64,000 nt of DNA from Streptomyces sp. GSL17-111 (GCF_037911585.1 NZ_JBAJNS010000001.1:2591001-2655000), one strand, 5' to 3'; shown: positions 36,680-45,519, counted from the stretch's first letter. Notes: a model not told the origin generated them from the sequence alone. Translations and numbers: made by a program.

Positions 36680-37458
36680 GCAGTGTCGGCTACGCGGCCC
36701 GTGACTCCGTCACCATGTTCCGCCGCAACCTCAGGCGCGCGATCCGCTATCCGTCGGTGGTCATCACCATCGTCCTGATGCCGGTCCTGTTCCTGCTCCT
36801 CTTCACCTACGCCTTCGGCGGCGCGCTCGGCGCGGGCATCCGGGTGCCGGGGGACGCATACATCGACTACGTGGCGCCGGGCATCATCCTGATGACCGTC
36901 GCCACCGGCTGCATCGGTGCCGCGCTCAGCGTCTGCATGGACGTCACGGAGGGCATCGTCAACCGCTTCCGCACCATGCCGATCTCCCGCGCCTCCTTCC
37001 TCACCGGCCACGTCCTGGGCAACCTGGTCCAGACGGTCCTCGGCACGACCGTCGTCACGGCTGCCGCCCTGACCGTCGGCTTCCGCCCGAACGCCACCCC
37101 CGTGGAGTGGCTCGCCGCCCTCGGCCTGCTGTCCTTCCTCGCCCTCGCCCTCACCTGGCTCTCGGCCGGGATGGGCCTGGCCGCCAAGACCGTCGAGTCC
37201 GCCAGCAACCTCCCCATGCCCATCACCTTCCTCCCCTTCCTGGGCAGCGCCATCGTCCCCACCGACTCCATGCCCTCCTGGCTGCGCTGGTTCGCCGACC
37301 ACCAGCCGTTCACCCCCCTCAACGAAACCCTCCGGGGCCTGCTCATGGGCACCGAGATCGCCCACCACGGCTGGGTCTCCCTGGCCTGGTGCACGGGCAT
37401 CGGCCTGACCGGCTACCTCTGGGCCAAGGCCCGCTTCCGGCGGGGCGCCCGAGGCTGA
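36676..37458 (+). CDS. ABC-2 type permease, DrrB-like
   Basis: 260 aa, ATG 36676 overlapping the ATPase stop (ATGA). About six membrane helices of the ABC-2 family, with the conserved DYVAPGIILMT segment after the first extracellular loop and FLPFLGSAIVPTDSMPSWLRWFADHQPFTPLNE near the end shortened here to the motif SAIVPTDSMP...HQPFTP that marks DrrB proteins. Works with the upstream ATPase as a dimeric exporter. A moderate hairpin follows. Confidence 0.93.
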   Translation: MSSVGYAARDSVTMFRRNLRRAIRYPSVVITIVLMPVLFLLLFTYAFGGALGAGIRVPGDAYIDYVAPGIILMTVATGCIGAALSVCMDVTEGIVNRFRTMPISRASFLTGHVLGNLVQTVLGTTVVTAAALTVGFRPNATPVEWLAALGLLSFLALALTWLSAGMGLAAKTVESASNLPMPITFLPFLGSAIVPTDSMPSWLRWFADHQPFTPLNETLRGLLMGTEIAHHGWVSLAWCTGIGLTGYLWAKARFRRGARG

Positions 37459-37477
37459 CGCCCCCGCACCCCCGGAC

Positions 37478-37508
37478 GTCCCGCGCGCCCCACCGAGGCC
37501 CGCGGGAC
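37478..37508 (+). terminator. Possible terminator after the DrrAB-type pair
   Basis: 8-bp inverted repeat GTCCCGCG (37478-37485) with CGCGGGAC (37501-37508), 20 bp after the stop. Shorter than the other terminators in the window. Confidence 0.45.
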
Positions 37509-37556
37509 CTCCACGTCCACCCTCCGCAACCGCCCATCGGGCCGTCGGGGACACGG

Positions 37557-37577
37557 TTGCAAGCGGGTTGCTTGCAA
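37557..37577. promoter_or_regulatory. Palindromic operator in front of the XRE regulator gene
   Basis: Perfect 8-bp inverted repeat TTGCAAGC-GGGTT-GCTTGCAA, 30 bp upstream of the XRE start. The two half-sites are one helical turn apart, as expected for a dimeric helix-turn-helix repressor, so autoregulation is likely. Confidence 0.6.
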
Positions 37578-37606
37578 TTGTTAGCGGAGTGCGGCACGGT
37601 GGGGGC

Positions 37607-37984
37607 ATGGGTTCGCTCAATCCGGGTGGTATCGGTGAGTTCCTGCGCGAACAGCGCCGTAACGCGCAGTTGTCGCTGCGGCAGCTCGCCGACGCCGCAG
37701 GGGTGTCGAACCCGTACCTGAGCCAGATCGAGCGGGGGCTGCGCAAGCCCTCGGCGGAGATCCTCCAGCAGCTCGCCAAGGCGCTGCGGATCTCGGCGGA
37801 GACGCTGTACGTGCGCGCGGGGATGCTGGAGGAGCGCGAGGGCACGGACATCGACGTGGCCGCGGCGATCCTCGCCGACCCGTCGATCACGGAGCAGCAG
37901 AAGCAGGCGCTGCTCCAGATCTACGCCTCCTTCCGCGCGCAGAACGGCGGCGAGAACCCCGACGGCGCTGGCTCACGTCCATGA
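37607..37984 (+). CDS. XRE-family helix-turn-helix regulator
   Basis: 125 aa from ATG 37607. The N-terminal HTH_3 domain reads IGEFLREQRRNAQLSLRQLA, then DAAGVSNPYLSQIERGLRKP, which includes the recognition helix. The C-terminal ~55 residues form a helical, acidic region ending in a Gly/Asn-rich tail. Small single-domain XRE regulators of this kind are common in Streptomyces. The palindrome 30 bp upstream is its probable operator. The HBHA-like gene follows after 31 bp and is probably co-transcribed. Confidence 0.9.
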   Translation: MGSLNPGGIGEFLREQRRNAQLSLRQLADAAGVSNPYLSQIERGLRKPSAEILQQLAKALRISAETLYVRAGMLEEREGTDIDVAAAILADPSITEQQKQALLQIYASFRAQNGGENPDGAGSRP

Positions 37985-38015
37985 ACACGGCAGCACGACG
38001 CCCGGAGGCACGCAC

Positions 38016-38597
38016 ATGCCGAACAACACCGACTTCCGCAAGACGCTGAGCGACCCGACGCCGCTGTACTTCGCGGCCGGGGTGATCGAGAAGGTCCGCG
38101 CCGAGGCGCCGGAGAGGGTCGCGAAGCTGCGGGAGACCGACACCAAGGCCGTGCAGGCGCGTTTCCAGGAGGCGCTTGCCACGCTGGACGCCGACGTGAA
38201 GAAGTGGCGTGAGCAGGCCCAGCACCTGGCGCTGCAGGGCGTGGGGTACGCGGCCGAGGCCGCGGTGAAGGCCAAGGAGAACTACGACGCCCTGGCCGAG
38301 CAGGGCAAGGTGGCCGTGGAGGGCTGGCGCGGCCGGAAGGAGGGCGACGAGGGCGACGTCGGCGCCACCGGGTACGAGACGACGGTCGAGCGCGAGCCGG
38401 TCACCGTGACGGAGACGCAGGACGGGACGACGAAGTTCTCCGAGCAGGCGGAACCCAAGGAGCCCAAGGAGCCGCAGGCGTCCGAGGAGACCGCCGAGCC
38501 GCAGGCCAGGAAGGCCGCCCCGCGCAGGACCACCGCGAAGAGCACGACGCGGAAGGCCACGGCCCCCCGCAAGACGCCCCCGGCCTCGGACTCCTGA
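38016..38597 (+). CDS. Heparin-binding hemagglutinin (HBHA)-like protein
   Basis: 193 aa, ATG 38016. N-terminal PLYFAAGVIEKVRAEAPERV segment, then a long charged coiled-coil helix to about residue 110. The C-terminal third is rich in Lys, Arg, Ala, Pro and Thr (RTTAKSTTRKATAPRKTP), like the basic tail of mycobacterial HBHA, which binds polyanions. There is no signal peptide, also true of HBHA. In Streptomyces the function is not established; DNA or cell-surface polymer binding are possibilities. Probably in one operon with the XRE gene; a hairpin follows. Confidence 0.8.
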   Translation: MPNNTDFRKTLSDPTPLYFAAGVIEKVRAEAPERVAKLRETDTKAVQARFQEALATLDADVKKWREQAQHLALQGVGYAAEAAVKAKENYDALAEQGKVAVEGWRGRKEGDEGDVGATGYETTVEREPVTVTETQDGTTKFSEQAEPKEPKEPQASEETAEPQARKAAPRRTTAKSTTRKATAPRKTPPASDS

Positions 38598-38616
38598 GCC
38601 GCCTCGCGTACGGAAG

Positions 38617-38652
38617 GGCCGGGGCGGGCGTCCGCCGCCTACAGCCCCGGCC
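38617..38652 (+). terminator. Hairpin after the HBHA-like gene
   Basis: 9-bp inverted repeat GGCCGGGGC (38617-38625) with GCCCCGGCC (38644-38652), 20 bp after the stop codon. Confidence 0.55.
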
Positions 38653-38707
38653 GCCGTGCGGGTAGCGTGGGACGTACGGACCGGTTCCCTTCAGGAGGAT
38701 GACGAGC

Positions 38708-39052
38708 GTGATTCTGTCCGGCTTCAACAGCCTCATGTGGTTCGTGTTCCTCGGGCTGCTGGTCCTGTCGATCTTCTGCTTCGTGGACGCCGCCCTGCGC
38801 CGGGAGGACGCCTTCCGCGCGGCCGACAAGAACACCAAGAAGTTCTGGCTGATCCTGCTCGGGGTCGCGGTGGCGATCAACCTCTTCGCCGGCGGGTTCT
38901 TCCTCCTGGCGATCGTGGCGATCATCGCCAACATCGTCTACCTGGTGGACGTCCGCCCGGCGTTGATCCAGATCACGGGCGGCAGCGGTGGCGGTCGCTA
39001 CCGGGGCAGCAGCAGTGACGGGCCGTACGGGCCCTACAACGGCGGGCGGTAG
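38708..39052 (+). CDS. DUF2516-type small membrane protein
   Basis: 114 aa. GTG 38708 is preferred: AGGAGG (38693-38698) lies nine bases upstream, whereas the in-frame ATG at 38699 touches the AGGAGG directly. Two to three membrane helices: MWFVFLGLLVLSIFCFVDAA, WLILLGVAVAINLFAGG and FLLAIVAIIANIVYLVDV, with a conserved VDVRPAL after the last helix and a Gly/Ser/Tyr-rich tail. Function unknown; widespread in actinobacteria. Convergent with the SpoIIE-type phosphatase, with only six bases between stops. Confidence 0.82.
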   Translation: MILSGFNSLMWFVFLGLLVLSIFCFVDAALRREDAFRAADKNTKKFWLILLGVAVAINLFAGGFFLLAIVAIIANIVYLVDVRPALIQITGGSGGGRYRGSSSDGPYGPYNGGR

Positions 39053-39058
39053 CCCGGC

Positions 39059-40345
39059 TCAGCCGCGGCTCAGCAGGAGCGCGGCGACGTCGTCGGCCAG
39101 CTCCTCGCCGTTGAGGCGGCGGGCGTCGGCGAGGACGTCGTCGAGGAGCCGCTCGCCCTCGGCCCCGGAGGTCAGCGCCGCGTCGACCAGCCGGAGCATC
39201 CCCTCCTGCCCCAGCCGCTCGCGGGTGTCGGCCGCGACCCGGCCCTCGATGAGGCCGTCGGTGTACATCATCAGACTCCAGGCACCGCCCAGCTCGACGC
39301 CGGTGCGCGCCCAGCGTGCCCGGGGCAGCAGCCCGAGCGCGGGCCCGGCGGCGTCCTCGGGCAGCAGGCGCGGGGCCGTGCCGGGCCGGGCCAGCAGCGG
39401 CGCCGGGTGCCCGGCCAGGCAGACGCCCGCCCGACGCCCGTCGGGCGCGATGTCGACCATGCACAGCGTCGCGAAGATCTCCTCGCTGCGCCGCTCGTGC
39501 TCCAGCACCTGCTGGAGCGTGGCGAGGAGCCGGTCCCCGCAGAGCCCGGCCAGGATCAGCGCGCGCCACGCGATGCGCAGTTCCACGCCGAGGGCCGCCT
39601 CGTCGGGGCCGTGGCCGCAGACGTCGCCGATCATGGCGTGCACGGTGCCGTCAGAGGTGCGGACGGTGTCGTAGAAGTCGCCGCCGAGCAGCGCGCGGGA
39701 GCGTCCGGGCCGGTAGCGGGCGGCGAAGCGGAGGGAGCTGCCGTCCAGCAGCGGAGTGGGCAGCAGGCCGCGCTCCAGACGGGCGTTCTCCTGCGCGCGC
39801 AGACGCGATTCGGTGAGCTGCCGCTGGGCCCGGTCGGCCTGTTTGCGCTCGACGGCGTAGCGGATGGCCCGGCCGAGGAGCCGGGCGTCGAGTTCGTCGC
39901 GGTAGAGGTAGTCCTGGGCGCCGATGCGGACGGCCTCGACGGCGCGCTCGGCGTCGTCCTCCCCGGTCAGCACGAGCACCGCGTGGCCGGGGGCGAGCCG
40001 CAGCACCTCCCGGAGCAGGTCGAGGTCGAACTGGGCCAGGTCGAGGAGGATGCAGTGGACGTCGTTGCTGAACAGCCGCTCGGCCTCGGTGAGGTTCCGG
40101 GCCGTGCGCACCCGGACGCGGGCGCCGCGGCCGTCGGTCAGCTCGGGCAGCGGCGGGGAACCGGCCGGGTCGGCGTCGATGACGAGCAGCGTCTCGGCGT
40201 GCCGGGGCGGACCGGCCTGGGCGGGCACCGAGGGGGGCGGCGCCGTCGCGGCCTGTGACGCGTCGGCCGGTGCCGTCCCGGCGGGTGCTCGGCCGGGGGA
40301 ACGGCCGGCGGATCCGGCTCCCTCGCCCACGGATACGGGCTTCAC
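39059..40345 (-). CDS. Receiver-like plus SpoIIE-type (PP2C) serine phosphatase
   Basis: 428 aa from GTG 40345, which has GGGAGGGAAGAGG upstream; an ATG at 40384 is in frame but has no such site. The N-terminal ~150 residues are response-regulator-like (LLVIDADP, CILLDLAQFD, VLVLTGEDD), but the conserved Lys of the DYLxK motif is replaced (DYLYRDEL). A helical linker QRQLTESRLRAQENARLE precedes a PP2C/SpoIIE domain (LLGGDFYDT, MIGDVCGHGPDEAALG, LMMYTDGLIEGR, LADDVAALLLSR). Such proteins usually dephosphorylate anti-anti-sigma factors; no partner is encoded here. An Ala/Pro-rich tail precedes the receiver. Confidence 0.87.
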   Translation of the reverse strand: MKPVSVGEGAGSAGRSPGRAPAGTAPADASQAATAPPPSVPAQAGPPRHAETLLVIDADPAGSPPLPELTDGRGARVRVRTARNLTEAERLFSNDVHCILLDLAQFDLDLLREVLRLAPGHAVLVLTGEDDAERAVEAVRIGAQDYLYRDELDARLLGRAIRYAVERKQADRAQRQLTESRLRAQENARLERGLLPTPLLDGSSLRFAARYRPGRSRALLGGDFYDTVRTSDGTVHAMIGDVCGHGPDEAALGVELRIAWRALILAGLCGDRLLATLQQVLEHERRSEEIFATLCMVDIAPDGRRAGVCLAGHPAPLLARPGTAPRLLPEDAAGPALGLLPRARWARTGVELGGAWSLMMYTDGLIEGRVAADTRERLGQEGMLRLVDAALTSGAEGERLLDDVLADARRLNGEELADDVAALLLSRG

Positions 40346-40535
40346 GACGTCCTCTTCCCTCCCCCCGAGGGCTTGCCACGGCATCCGGCAGGGATGCCGC
40401 AGGCGAGACTAACGGGCGCGCCGCCCGGTGCGGAACGTTTCGGTCCGCCGGGGCTGCCGGTATGCCCGGAATCACAGCGAAAGTGCCGACCCGGCGCGTG
40501 CCTCGCGCCCCGCCGACGCCGACCCGCCTGCGGCC

Positions 40536-41693
40536 TCAGGCGTCCGGGCGGACCACACCGAGGATCGGCAGCGCGCCGGCGCCCTCGACGCGGATCTGAC
40601 GGCCGGTGCGCGGCGCGTGCACCATGTCGCCGTCCCCGATGTACAGACCGACGTGGCTGGCGTCCTCCTTGTAGATGATGAGGTCGCCCGGCCGCATGTC
40701 CGTGATGTCCACGCGGGTGAGCTGCCGCCACTGCTCCTGCGAGGTGCGCGGCACCGTGACGCCGGCGGCCTCCCAGGCGCGCAGGGTGAGCCCCGAGCAG
40801 TCGAACGTCTCCGGGCCCTCGGCTCCCCACTCGTAGTCCTTGCCGATCTGGGCCAGGGCGAAGGCGATGGCCTTCTTCCCGCGCTTCCCGGCCTCGCCGT
40901 CGATCTCCTCCAGAACGCCGGTTCTCAGCCACCGCAGCTGCCGGGCGTGGGCGGTCCGCTCCTCCAGCTCCTTCAGCCGGGCGCGTTCCTCGGCGGCCAG
41001 CGAGGACTCCAGCTTCTGCGCCTTCTCCAGCTTCGCCTCGACCTCGCGCTTGGCCGTGCCGCGCTCCTTGCGGGTCTTCTCCAGCGCGGTGTGGCGCTCG
41101 GCGGCCGCCTCACGGTCGTCCTCCAGGCTCGCGCCGAGCCGGCCCAGGTCCGTCATGACGCCGGACGTGGCGCGCTGACCCTTGCGCAGGAGCCCGAGGG
41201 AGCGCAGGAACTCCTCCGGGTCCTCGGCCAGGGCGAGCCGGGTGCTCGCGGGGAGGCCGCCGCTGCGGTACTGGGCCCTGGCCATGGCCCCCGCGCGGTC
41301 GCGGAGCTCCTTGAGGGCGCTCTTGTTGCGTTTGACGCGCCGGTTGGCGGCCGTCAGCGCGCGCTCCTGGCGCTCGGCCCGCTCGACGGCGGCGTTGTAG
41401 GCGTCGGTCGCCGAGCCGGCCTCGCCGTGCAGCTCCTCGATGCGCTTGCGGACCTTCTCCAGCTCGCCGTCCACACCCTCGGCCTTTGGACCCTCGCCGT
41501 CCGCACCCTCGGCCTCCGTCGGCTCCGTCCGGGACGGCGACGGCTCGGACGAGGGCGACGGCTCGGGCGTCGGCGTCGGCCGGTGCGCGACGGCCGGCGG
41601 CGGCAGGGCCGCGTGAGCCGTCGCCGCCGTAAGGCCCCCCGTCACCGTGAGCACGCTCAGCGCGCAGGCGATGACGACTCCCCTGTTCACCAC
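40536..41693 (-). CDS. Secreted NlpC/P60 (C40) peptidoglycan hydrolase with coiled coil
   Basis: 385 aa from GTG 41693, preceded by GGGGAGGGG; the in-frame ATG further upstream lacks a site. A signal peptide (VVIACALSVLTVTGGLTAAT, cleavage near ATAHA) is followed by a Pro/Ser/Glu linker and a long coiled coil (~residues 75-265, rich in Glu/Arg/Ala). The C-terminal C40 domain has the catalytic Cys in ETFDCSGLT and His in ASHVGLYIGDGD, with a second His at MVHAP. The architecture matches RipA/Cgl-type endopeptidases that cut peptide stems during growth and division. The 352-bp gap upstream is shared with divergent pstS. Confidence 0.92.
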   Translation of the reverse strand: MVNRGVVIACALSVLTVTGGLTAATAHAALPPPAVAHRPTPTPEPSPSSEPSPSRTEPTEAEGADGEGPKAEGVDGELEKVRKRIEELHGEAGSATDAYNAAVERAERQERALTAANRRVKRNKSALKELRDRAGAMARAQYRSGGLPASTRLALAEDPEEFLRSLGLLRKGQRATSGVMTDLGRLGASLEDDREAAAERHTALEKTRKERGTAKREVEAKLEKAQKLESSLAAEERARLKELEERTAHARQLRWLRTGVLEEIDGEAGKRGKKAIAFALAQIGKDYEWGAEGPETFDCSGLTLRAWEAAGVTVPRTSQEQWRQLTRVDITDMRPGDLIIYKEDASHVGLYIGDGDMVHAPRTGRQIRVEGAGALPILGVVRPDA

Positions 41694-41862
41694 GGATCGT
41701 CCCCTCCCCGACGGCCCCAGCGGGCGGAGCCGGCATCCCACTGACGAACGCGGGCGCCGACCGGTTCCCCCGGACCGGCCCCGTCCTCCGCGACGTCACC
41801 GTGTCACGCTCCGGCCACGCGCGGAATACAGGACGAACACGGACACCACCCTGACGGTCGAG

Positions 41863-41920
41863 GTTCACCCTCCGTTCACTCTCGACGGTCGGGCGCTTCA
41901 CCTGTCCTGCCTAATTTCAG
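41863..41920 (+). promoter_or_regulatory. PHO box and promoter region of pstS
   Basis: PhoP-type direct repeats in 11-bp register: GTTCACCCTCC (41863), GTTCACTCTCG (41874), a degenerate unit (41885) and CTTCACCTGTC (41896). This matches the Streptomyces PHO-box consensus GTTCACC. TAATTT at 41912-41917 could be the -10. The site lies in the 352-bp divergent gap 41694-42045; the left part should hold the promoter of the NlpC/P60 gene, where I see no identifiable element. Confidence 0.85.
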
Positions 41921-42045
41921 CCGTACGGAGCGCGCCACCTGGCGAAGTGGAAGGTGGCCTCCACTAGCTGAGCACGTAGAGACAAGCCCGTACCCCATCG
42001 CTTGCCGCACCCCCACCGGCGGGCTCAGGAAGGAACTGAACCGAA

Positions 42046-43179
42046 GTGAAGCTTCAGCGCACGAACCGGCTTCGCGCCCTGACCGTCGGCGCTCTGGCAG
42101 TCACCAGTGCTCTGGTCCTGACCGCCTGTGGCTCGGACGACAACACCGCGCAGGGTGGCGACAGCCCCTCCAAGGCAGACGCCGGCGGCATCGCGTGCAA
42201 GGGCGAGGGCAGCAACCTGCTGGCGTCGGGGTCCAGCGCGCAGAAGAACGCCGTGGACGCCTGGGTGCAGGCGTACCAGGAGGCGTGCACGAGCACGAAG
42301 GTGAACTACAACCCCACCGGCTCCGGCGCGGGCATCCAGGAGTTCCTGCAGGGCAAGACCGCCTTCGCGGGCTCCGACTCCGCCCTCAAGCCCGACGAGG
42401 TGGAGGCGTCCAAGCAGGTCTGCAAGGACGGCGGCAAGGCCATCAACCTGCCGATGGTCGGTGGCCCGGTCGCCATCGGCTACAACCTGTCCGGCGTCGA
42501 GGACCTCGTCCTGGACGCGGAGACGCTGGCCAAGATCTTCGACTCGAAGATCTCCCAGTGGGACGACGAGGCGATCCAGGAGCTGAACCCGGACGCCGAC
42601 CTGCCGTCCACCAAGATCCAGGCCTTCCACCGCTCGGACGAGTCGGGCACCACCGACAACTTCACGACCTACCTCAAGGACGCCGCCCCCGACGCCTGGA
42701 AGTACGAGCCCGCCAAGGCGTGGGCCGCGAAGGGCGGACAGTCGGCGAACGGCTCCGCCGGTGTCGCGACCAACGTGAAGCAGACGGACGGCGCCATCGG
42801 CTACTTCGAGCTGTCCTACGCCACGGGCAACGAGATCCCGACCGTGCAGCTCGACACCGGTGCGGGTGAGCCCGTCGAGGCCACCGTCGAGAACTCCTCG
42901 AACGGTATCGCCGCGGGCAAGATCGTCGGTACGGACGGCGACCTGGCCATGGAGCTCGACTACACGACGAAGGAGGCGGGCGCCTACCCGATCATCCTCG
43001 TCACCTACGAGATCGCCTGCGACTCGGGCAACGACCCCGAGACGCTGGAGGCCATGAAGTCCTTCCTCACCTACGCCGCGAGCGAGGACGGCCAGAACCA
43101 GCTCGCCGAGATCGGCTACGCCCCGATCCCGGACGAGGTGATCACCAAGGTCCGCGAGAAGGTCTCGACCCTCTCCTGA
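42046..43179 (+). CDS. pstS: Phosphate ABC transporter substrate-binding lipoprotein PstS
   Basis: 377 aa, GTG 42046 with AGGAAGG upstream. Lipoprotein signal with lipobox LTAC (Cys28). The PstS fold is marked by the phosphate-binding segments SGSSAQ, TGSGAGIQEF, FAGSDSALK and the RSDESGTTDNF motif. It captures inorganic phosphate outside the membrane for PstCA. The PHO box upstream indicates induction under phosphate limitation by PhoP. A strong hairpin separates it from pstC, fitting the usual excess of the binding protein over the membrane components. Confidence 0.97.
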   Translation: MKLQRTNRLRALTVGALAVTSALVLTACGSDDNTAQGGDSPSKADAGGIACKGEGSNLLASGSSAQKNAVDAWVQAYQEACTSTKVNYNPTGSGAGIQEFLQGKTAFAGSDSALKPDEVEASKQVCKDGGKAINLPMVGGPVAIGYNLSGVEDLVLDAETLAKIFDSKISQWDDEAIQELNPDADLPSTKIQAFHRSDESGTTDNFTTYLKDAAPDAWKYEPAKAWAAKGGQSANGSAGVATNVKQTDGAIGYFELSYATGNEIPTVQLDTGAGEPVEATVENSSNGIAAGKIVGTDGDLAMELDYTTKEAGAYPIILVTYEIACDSGNDPETLEAMKSFLTYAASEDGQNQLAEIGYAPIPDEVITKVREKVSTLS

Positions 43180-43186
43180 CCCGCAG

Positions 43187-43219
43187 CCGGTGCGGTCCTC
43201 GCCCATGGGACCGCACCGG
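43187..43219 (+). terminator. Intercistronic hairpin between pstS and pstC
   Basis: Perfect 12-bp stem, CCGGTGCGGTCC (43187-43198) with GGACCGCACCGG (43208-43219), nine-base loop, starting eight bases after the pstS stop. No T-run, so it may attenuate or stabilise the pstS transcript rather than stop all transcription. The remaining bases to 43353 show no second PHO box. Confidence 0.7.
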
Positions 43220-43353
43220 CATCCGGCGTTCACCGGCCACCGCGCCGGGGAACCCGGACCGACTGTCCGCCCCGCACACCAACCCTTCCGGTGCACCGCC
43301 GCCAGGGACCGGCCGCGCCGAACGGCCGGACCCGCACCAGACCGGAGAAACCC

Positions 43354-44364
43354 ATGGACATGACGAAGACCGTCGCTCCCCCACCCCAGGCGGAGCTACC
43401 GCCCGAGGCCCCCAAGGGCTCCTCGGGCACGAAGGGCAGCGCCACCCACCGGGGTGACCGCATATTCTCGGGGCTCACCAAGGGCTCCGGCATCACCCTG
43501 CTGGTGATCATGGCCGCCATCGCGGCCTTCCTCGCCTGGCGCTCGATTAACGCGCTCTCCGTCAACGAGGGCAACTTCTTCACCACGTTCGACTGGAACG
43601 CCAACGCCGACCCGCCGGTCTTCGGCATCGCCGTCCTGGCCTTCGGCACGGTCGTCAGCTCCGTCATCGCCATGGCGCTCGCCGTGCCCGTCGCCGTCGG
43701 GATCGCGCTGTTCATCTCCCACTACGCGCCGCGCAAGCTGGCCTCGCCGCTGGCCTACCTCATCGACCTGCTGGCCGCCGTCCCCTCGATCGTGTACGGC
43801 CTGTGGGGCGCCCTGTTCCTGGTGCCGCACCTCAGCGGCCTCTACTTCTGGCTGGACGACTACTTCGGCTGGACGGGCGTCTTCGCCTACGACGGCGGCG
43901 CCGCACGGTCGCTGTTCACCGTCGGCATCGTGCTGGCCATCATGATCCTGCCGATCGTCACCAACGTCTCCCGCGAGGTCTTCCTCCAGGTGCCGCGCAT
44001 GCACGAGGAGGCCGCGCTGGCGCTGGGCGCCACCCGGTGGGAGGTCATCCGGATGTCCGTCCTGCCCTTCGGCCGCTCCGGCGTCATCAGCGCCTCGATG
44101 CTGGGCCTCGGACGTGCGCTCGGCGAGACGATGGCCGTCGCCACCGTCCTTTCCCCCAGCTTCCTGATCAACCCGAGCCTGCTGAACCCGGGCGGCGGCA
44201 CCTTCGCCCAGAACATCGCCGCGGGCTTCAACGAGGCCGGCGACGTCGGCCGGGACGCGCTCATCGCCTCCGGCCTGGTGCTGTTCGTCATCACCCTGCT
44301 GGTGAACGGCGGCGCCCGCCTGATCATCGCTCGCCGCAAGGAGTACTCGGGGGCCAACGCATGA
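43354..44364 (+). CDS. pstC: Phosphate ABC transporter permease PstC
   Basis: 336 aa from ATG 43354 with GGAG upstream. Six-helix MetI-type permease with the EAA loop EEAALALGATRWEVIRMSVL, plus the PstC-typical IDLLAAVPSIVYGLWG and REVFLQVPRMHEEAAL. The N-terminal ~40 residues are Pro/Gly/Lys-rich and cytoplasmic. The stop overlaps the pstA start by four bases. Forms the phosphate channel with PstA. Confidence 0.96.
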   Translation: MDMTKTVAPPPQAELPPEAPKGSSGTKGSATHRGDRIFSGLTKGSGITLLVIMAAIAAFLAWRSINALSVNEGNFFTTFDWNANADPPVFGIAVLAFGTVVSSVIAMALAVPVAVGIALFISHYAPRKLASPLAYLIDLLAAVPSIVYGLWGALFLVPHLSGLYFWLDDYFGWTGVFAYDGGAARSLFTVGIVLAIMILPIVTNVSREVFLQVPRMHEEAALALGATRWEVIRMSVLPFGRSGVISASMLGLGRALGETMAVATVLSPSFLINPSLLNPGGGTFAQNIAAGFNEAGDVGRDALIASGLVLFVITLLVNGGARLIIARRKEYSGANA

Positions 44365-45440
44365 GCCACGCCGTCATGGACCAGCGTCCCCAGGACGCGG
44401 CGGGCCCGCGCCCCGCCACCCTCCGGCAGGCCCGGCTGCCGCGCTGGACGCCACTGGGCATCGCCCTCGGTTCGGCCGCCGTCGCCATCGCGACCGGCGT
44501 CCTCGCCGACCTGCAGAGCCGCGCGCAGTGGGGCCTGATCGCCGCCCTGCTCTTCGTCGCGACGACGTTCGTGCTGACCACCGCGGTCGAAGGCGTCCGG
44601 CAGGCCAAGGACCGGCTCGCCACCAGCCTCGTGTGGGTCTGCTTCCTCGCCGCCGTCGTCCCGCTGGCCTCGCTGGTGTGGGAGACCGTCGCGCGCGGTG
44701 CGGAGATGTTCGACCTGTACTTCCTCACGCACTCCATGAGCGGGCTGCGCGACCTGCAGCCCGGCGGCGGTGTCTACCACTCGCTGATCGGCACGCTGCA
44801 GCAGGTGGGGCTCGCCACGCTCATCGCGGCGCCCCTCGGCCTGCTCACGGCGGTCTACCTGGTCGAGTACGGCAAGGGGAGGCTCGCCAAGGCCGTGACG
44901 TTCTTCGTCGACGTCATGACCGGCATCCCCTCGATCGTCGCGGGTCTGTTCGTCCTGTCCTTCTGGATCATCCTGCTGGACTTCGGCTACTCGGGCTGGG
45001 CCGGCGCCATGGCGTTGGCCATCCTGATGATGCCGATCGTCGTGCGGTCCACCGAGGAGATGCTGAAGCTCGTCCCCAACGAGTTGCGCGAGGCGTCCCT
45101 CGCCCTCGGCGTCCCGAAGTGGCGGACCATTCTCAAGGTGGTGCTGCCGACGTCGATCGGGGGTATCACCACCGGTGTGATGCTCGCGGTCGCCCGCATC
45201 GCGGGTGAGACGGCTCCGATCATGCTGCTCGTGTTCGGTGCCTCGTCGATCAACAACAACCCCTTCGAAGGCCCGCAGGACTCGCTGCCGTACTTCATCT
45301 GGACGCAGTTCAAGGCCGGCAACCAGTACGCGTACGACCGCGCCTGGACCGCCGCCCTCGTGCTCATCGCCCTCGTGATGCTGCTGAACCTGCTGGCCCG
45401 GGGCATCGCCCGCTGGAAGGCCCCGAAGGCCGGCCACTGA
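44361..45440 (+). CDS. pstA: Phosphate ABC transporter permease PstA
   Basis: 359 aa, ATG 44361 inside the pstC stop. Membrane protein of the same family: [18 protein letters not shown], the EAA loop [20 protein letters not shown] and the [18 protein letters not shown] segment. Two extra N-terminal helices (residues ~30-90) lengthen it relative to E. coli PstA, as is usual in actinobacteria. It partners PstC and the ATPase PstB, 79 bp downstream. Confidence 0.96.
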   Translation: MSHAVMDQRPQDAAGPRPATLRQARLPRWTPLGIALGSAAVAIATGVLADLQSRAQWGLIAALLFVATTFVLTTAVEGVRQAKDRLATSLVWVCFLAAVVPLASLVWETVARGAEMFDLYFLTHSMSGLRDLQPGGGVYHSLIGTLQQVGLATLIAAPLGLLTAVYLVEYGKGRLAKAVTFFVDVMTGIPSIVAGLFVLSFWIILLDFGYSGWAGAMALAILMMPIVVRSTEEMLKLVPNELREASLALGVPKWRTILKVVLPTSIGGITTGVMLAVARIAGETAPIMLLVFGASSINNNPFEGPQDSLPYFIWTQFKAGNQYAYDRAWTAALVLIALVMLLNLLARGIARWKAPKAGH

Positions 45441-45519
45441 CGCCCCCGGCCGCCACCGAACCCGACGAACGCCGGCGCCGCACCCGCACGCGGACGTACT
45501 GAGAAATGAAGTGATCTCC

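Noticed and set aside
41694..42045. c-di-AMP (ydaO-type) riboswitch upstream of the NlpC/P60 gene
   Set aside because: Such riboswitches occur before cell-wall hydrolase genes in Streptomyces, but I could not match the conserved core segments on the minus strand here. A covariance-model search would decide.
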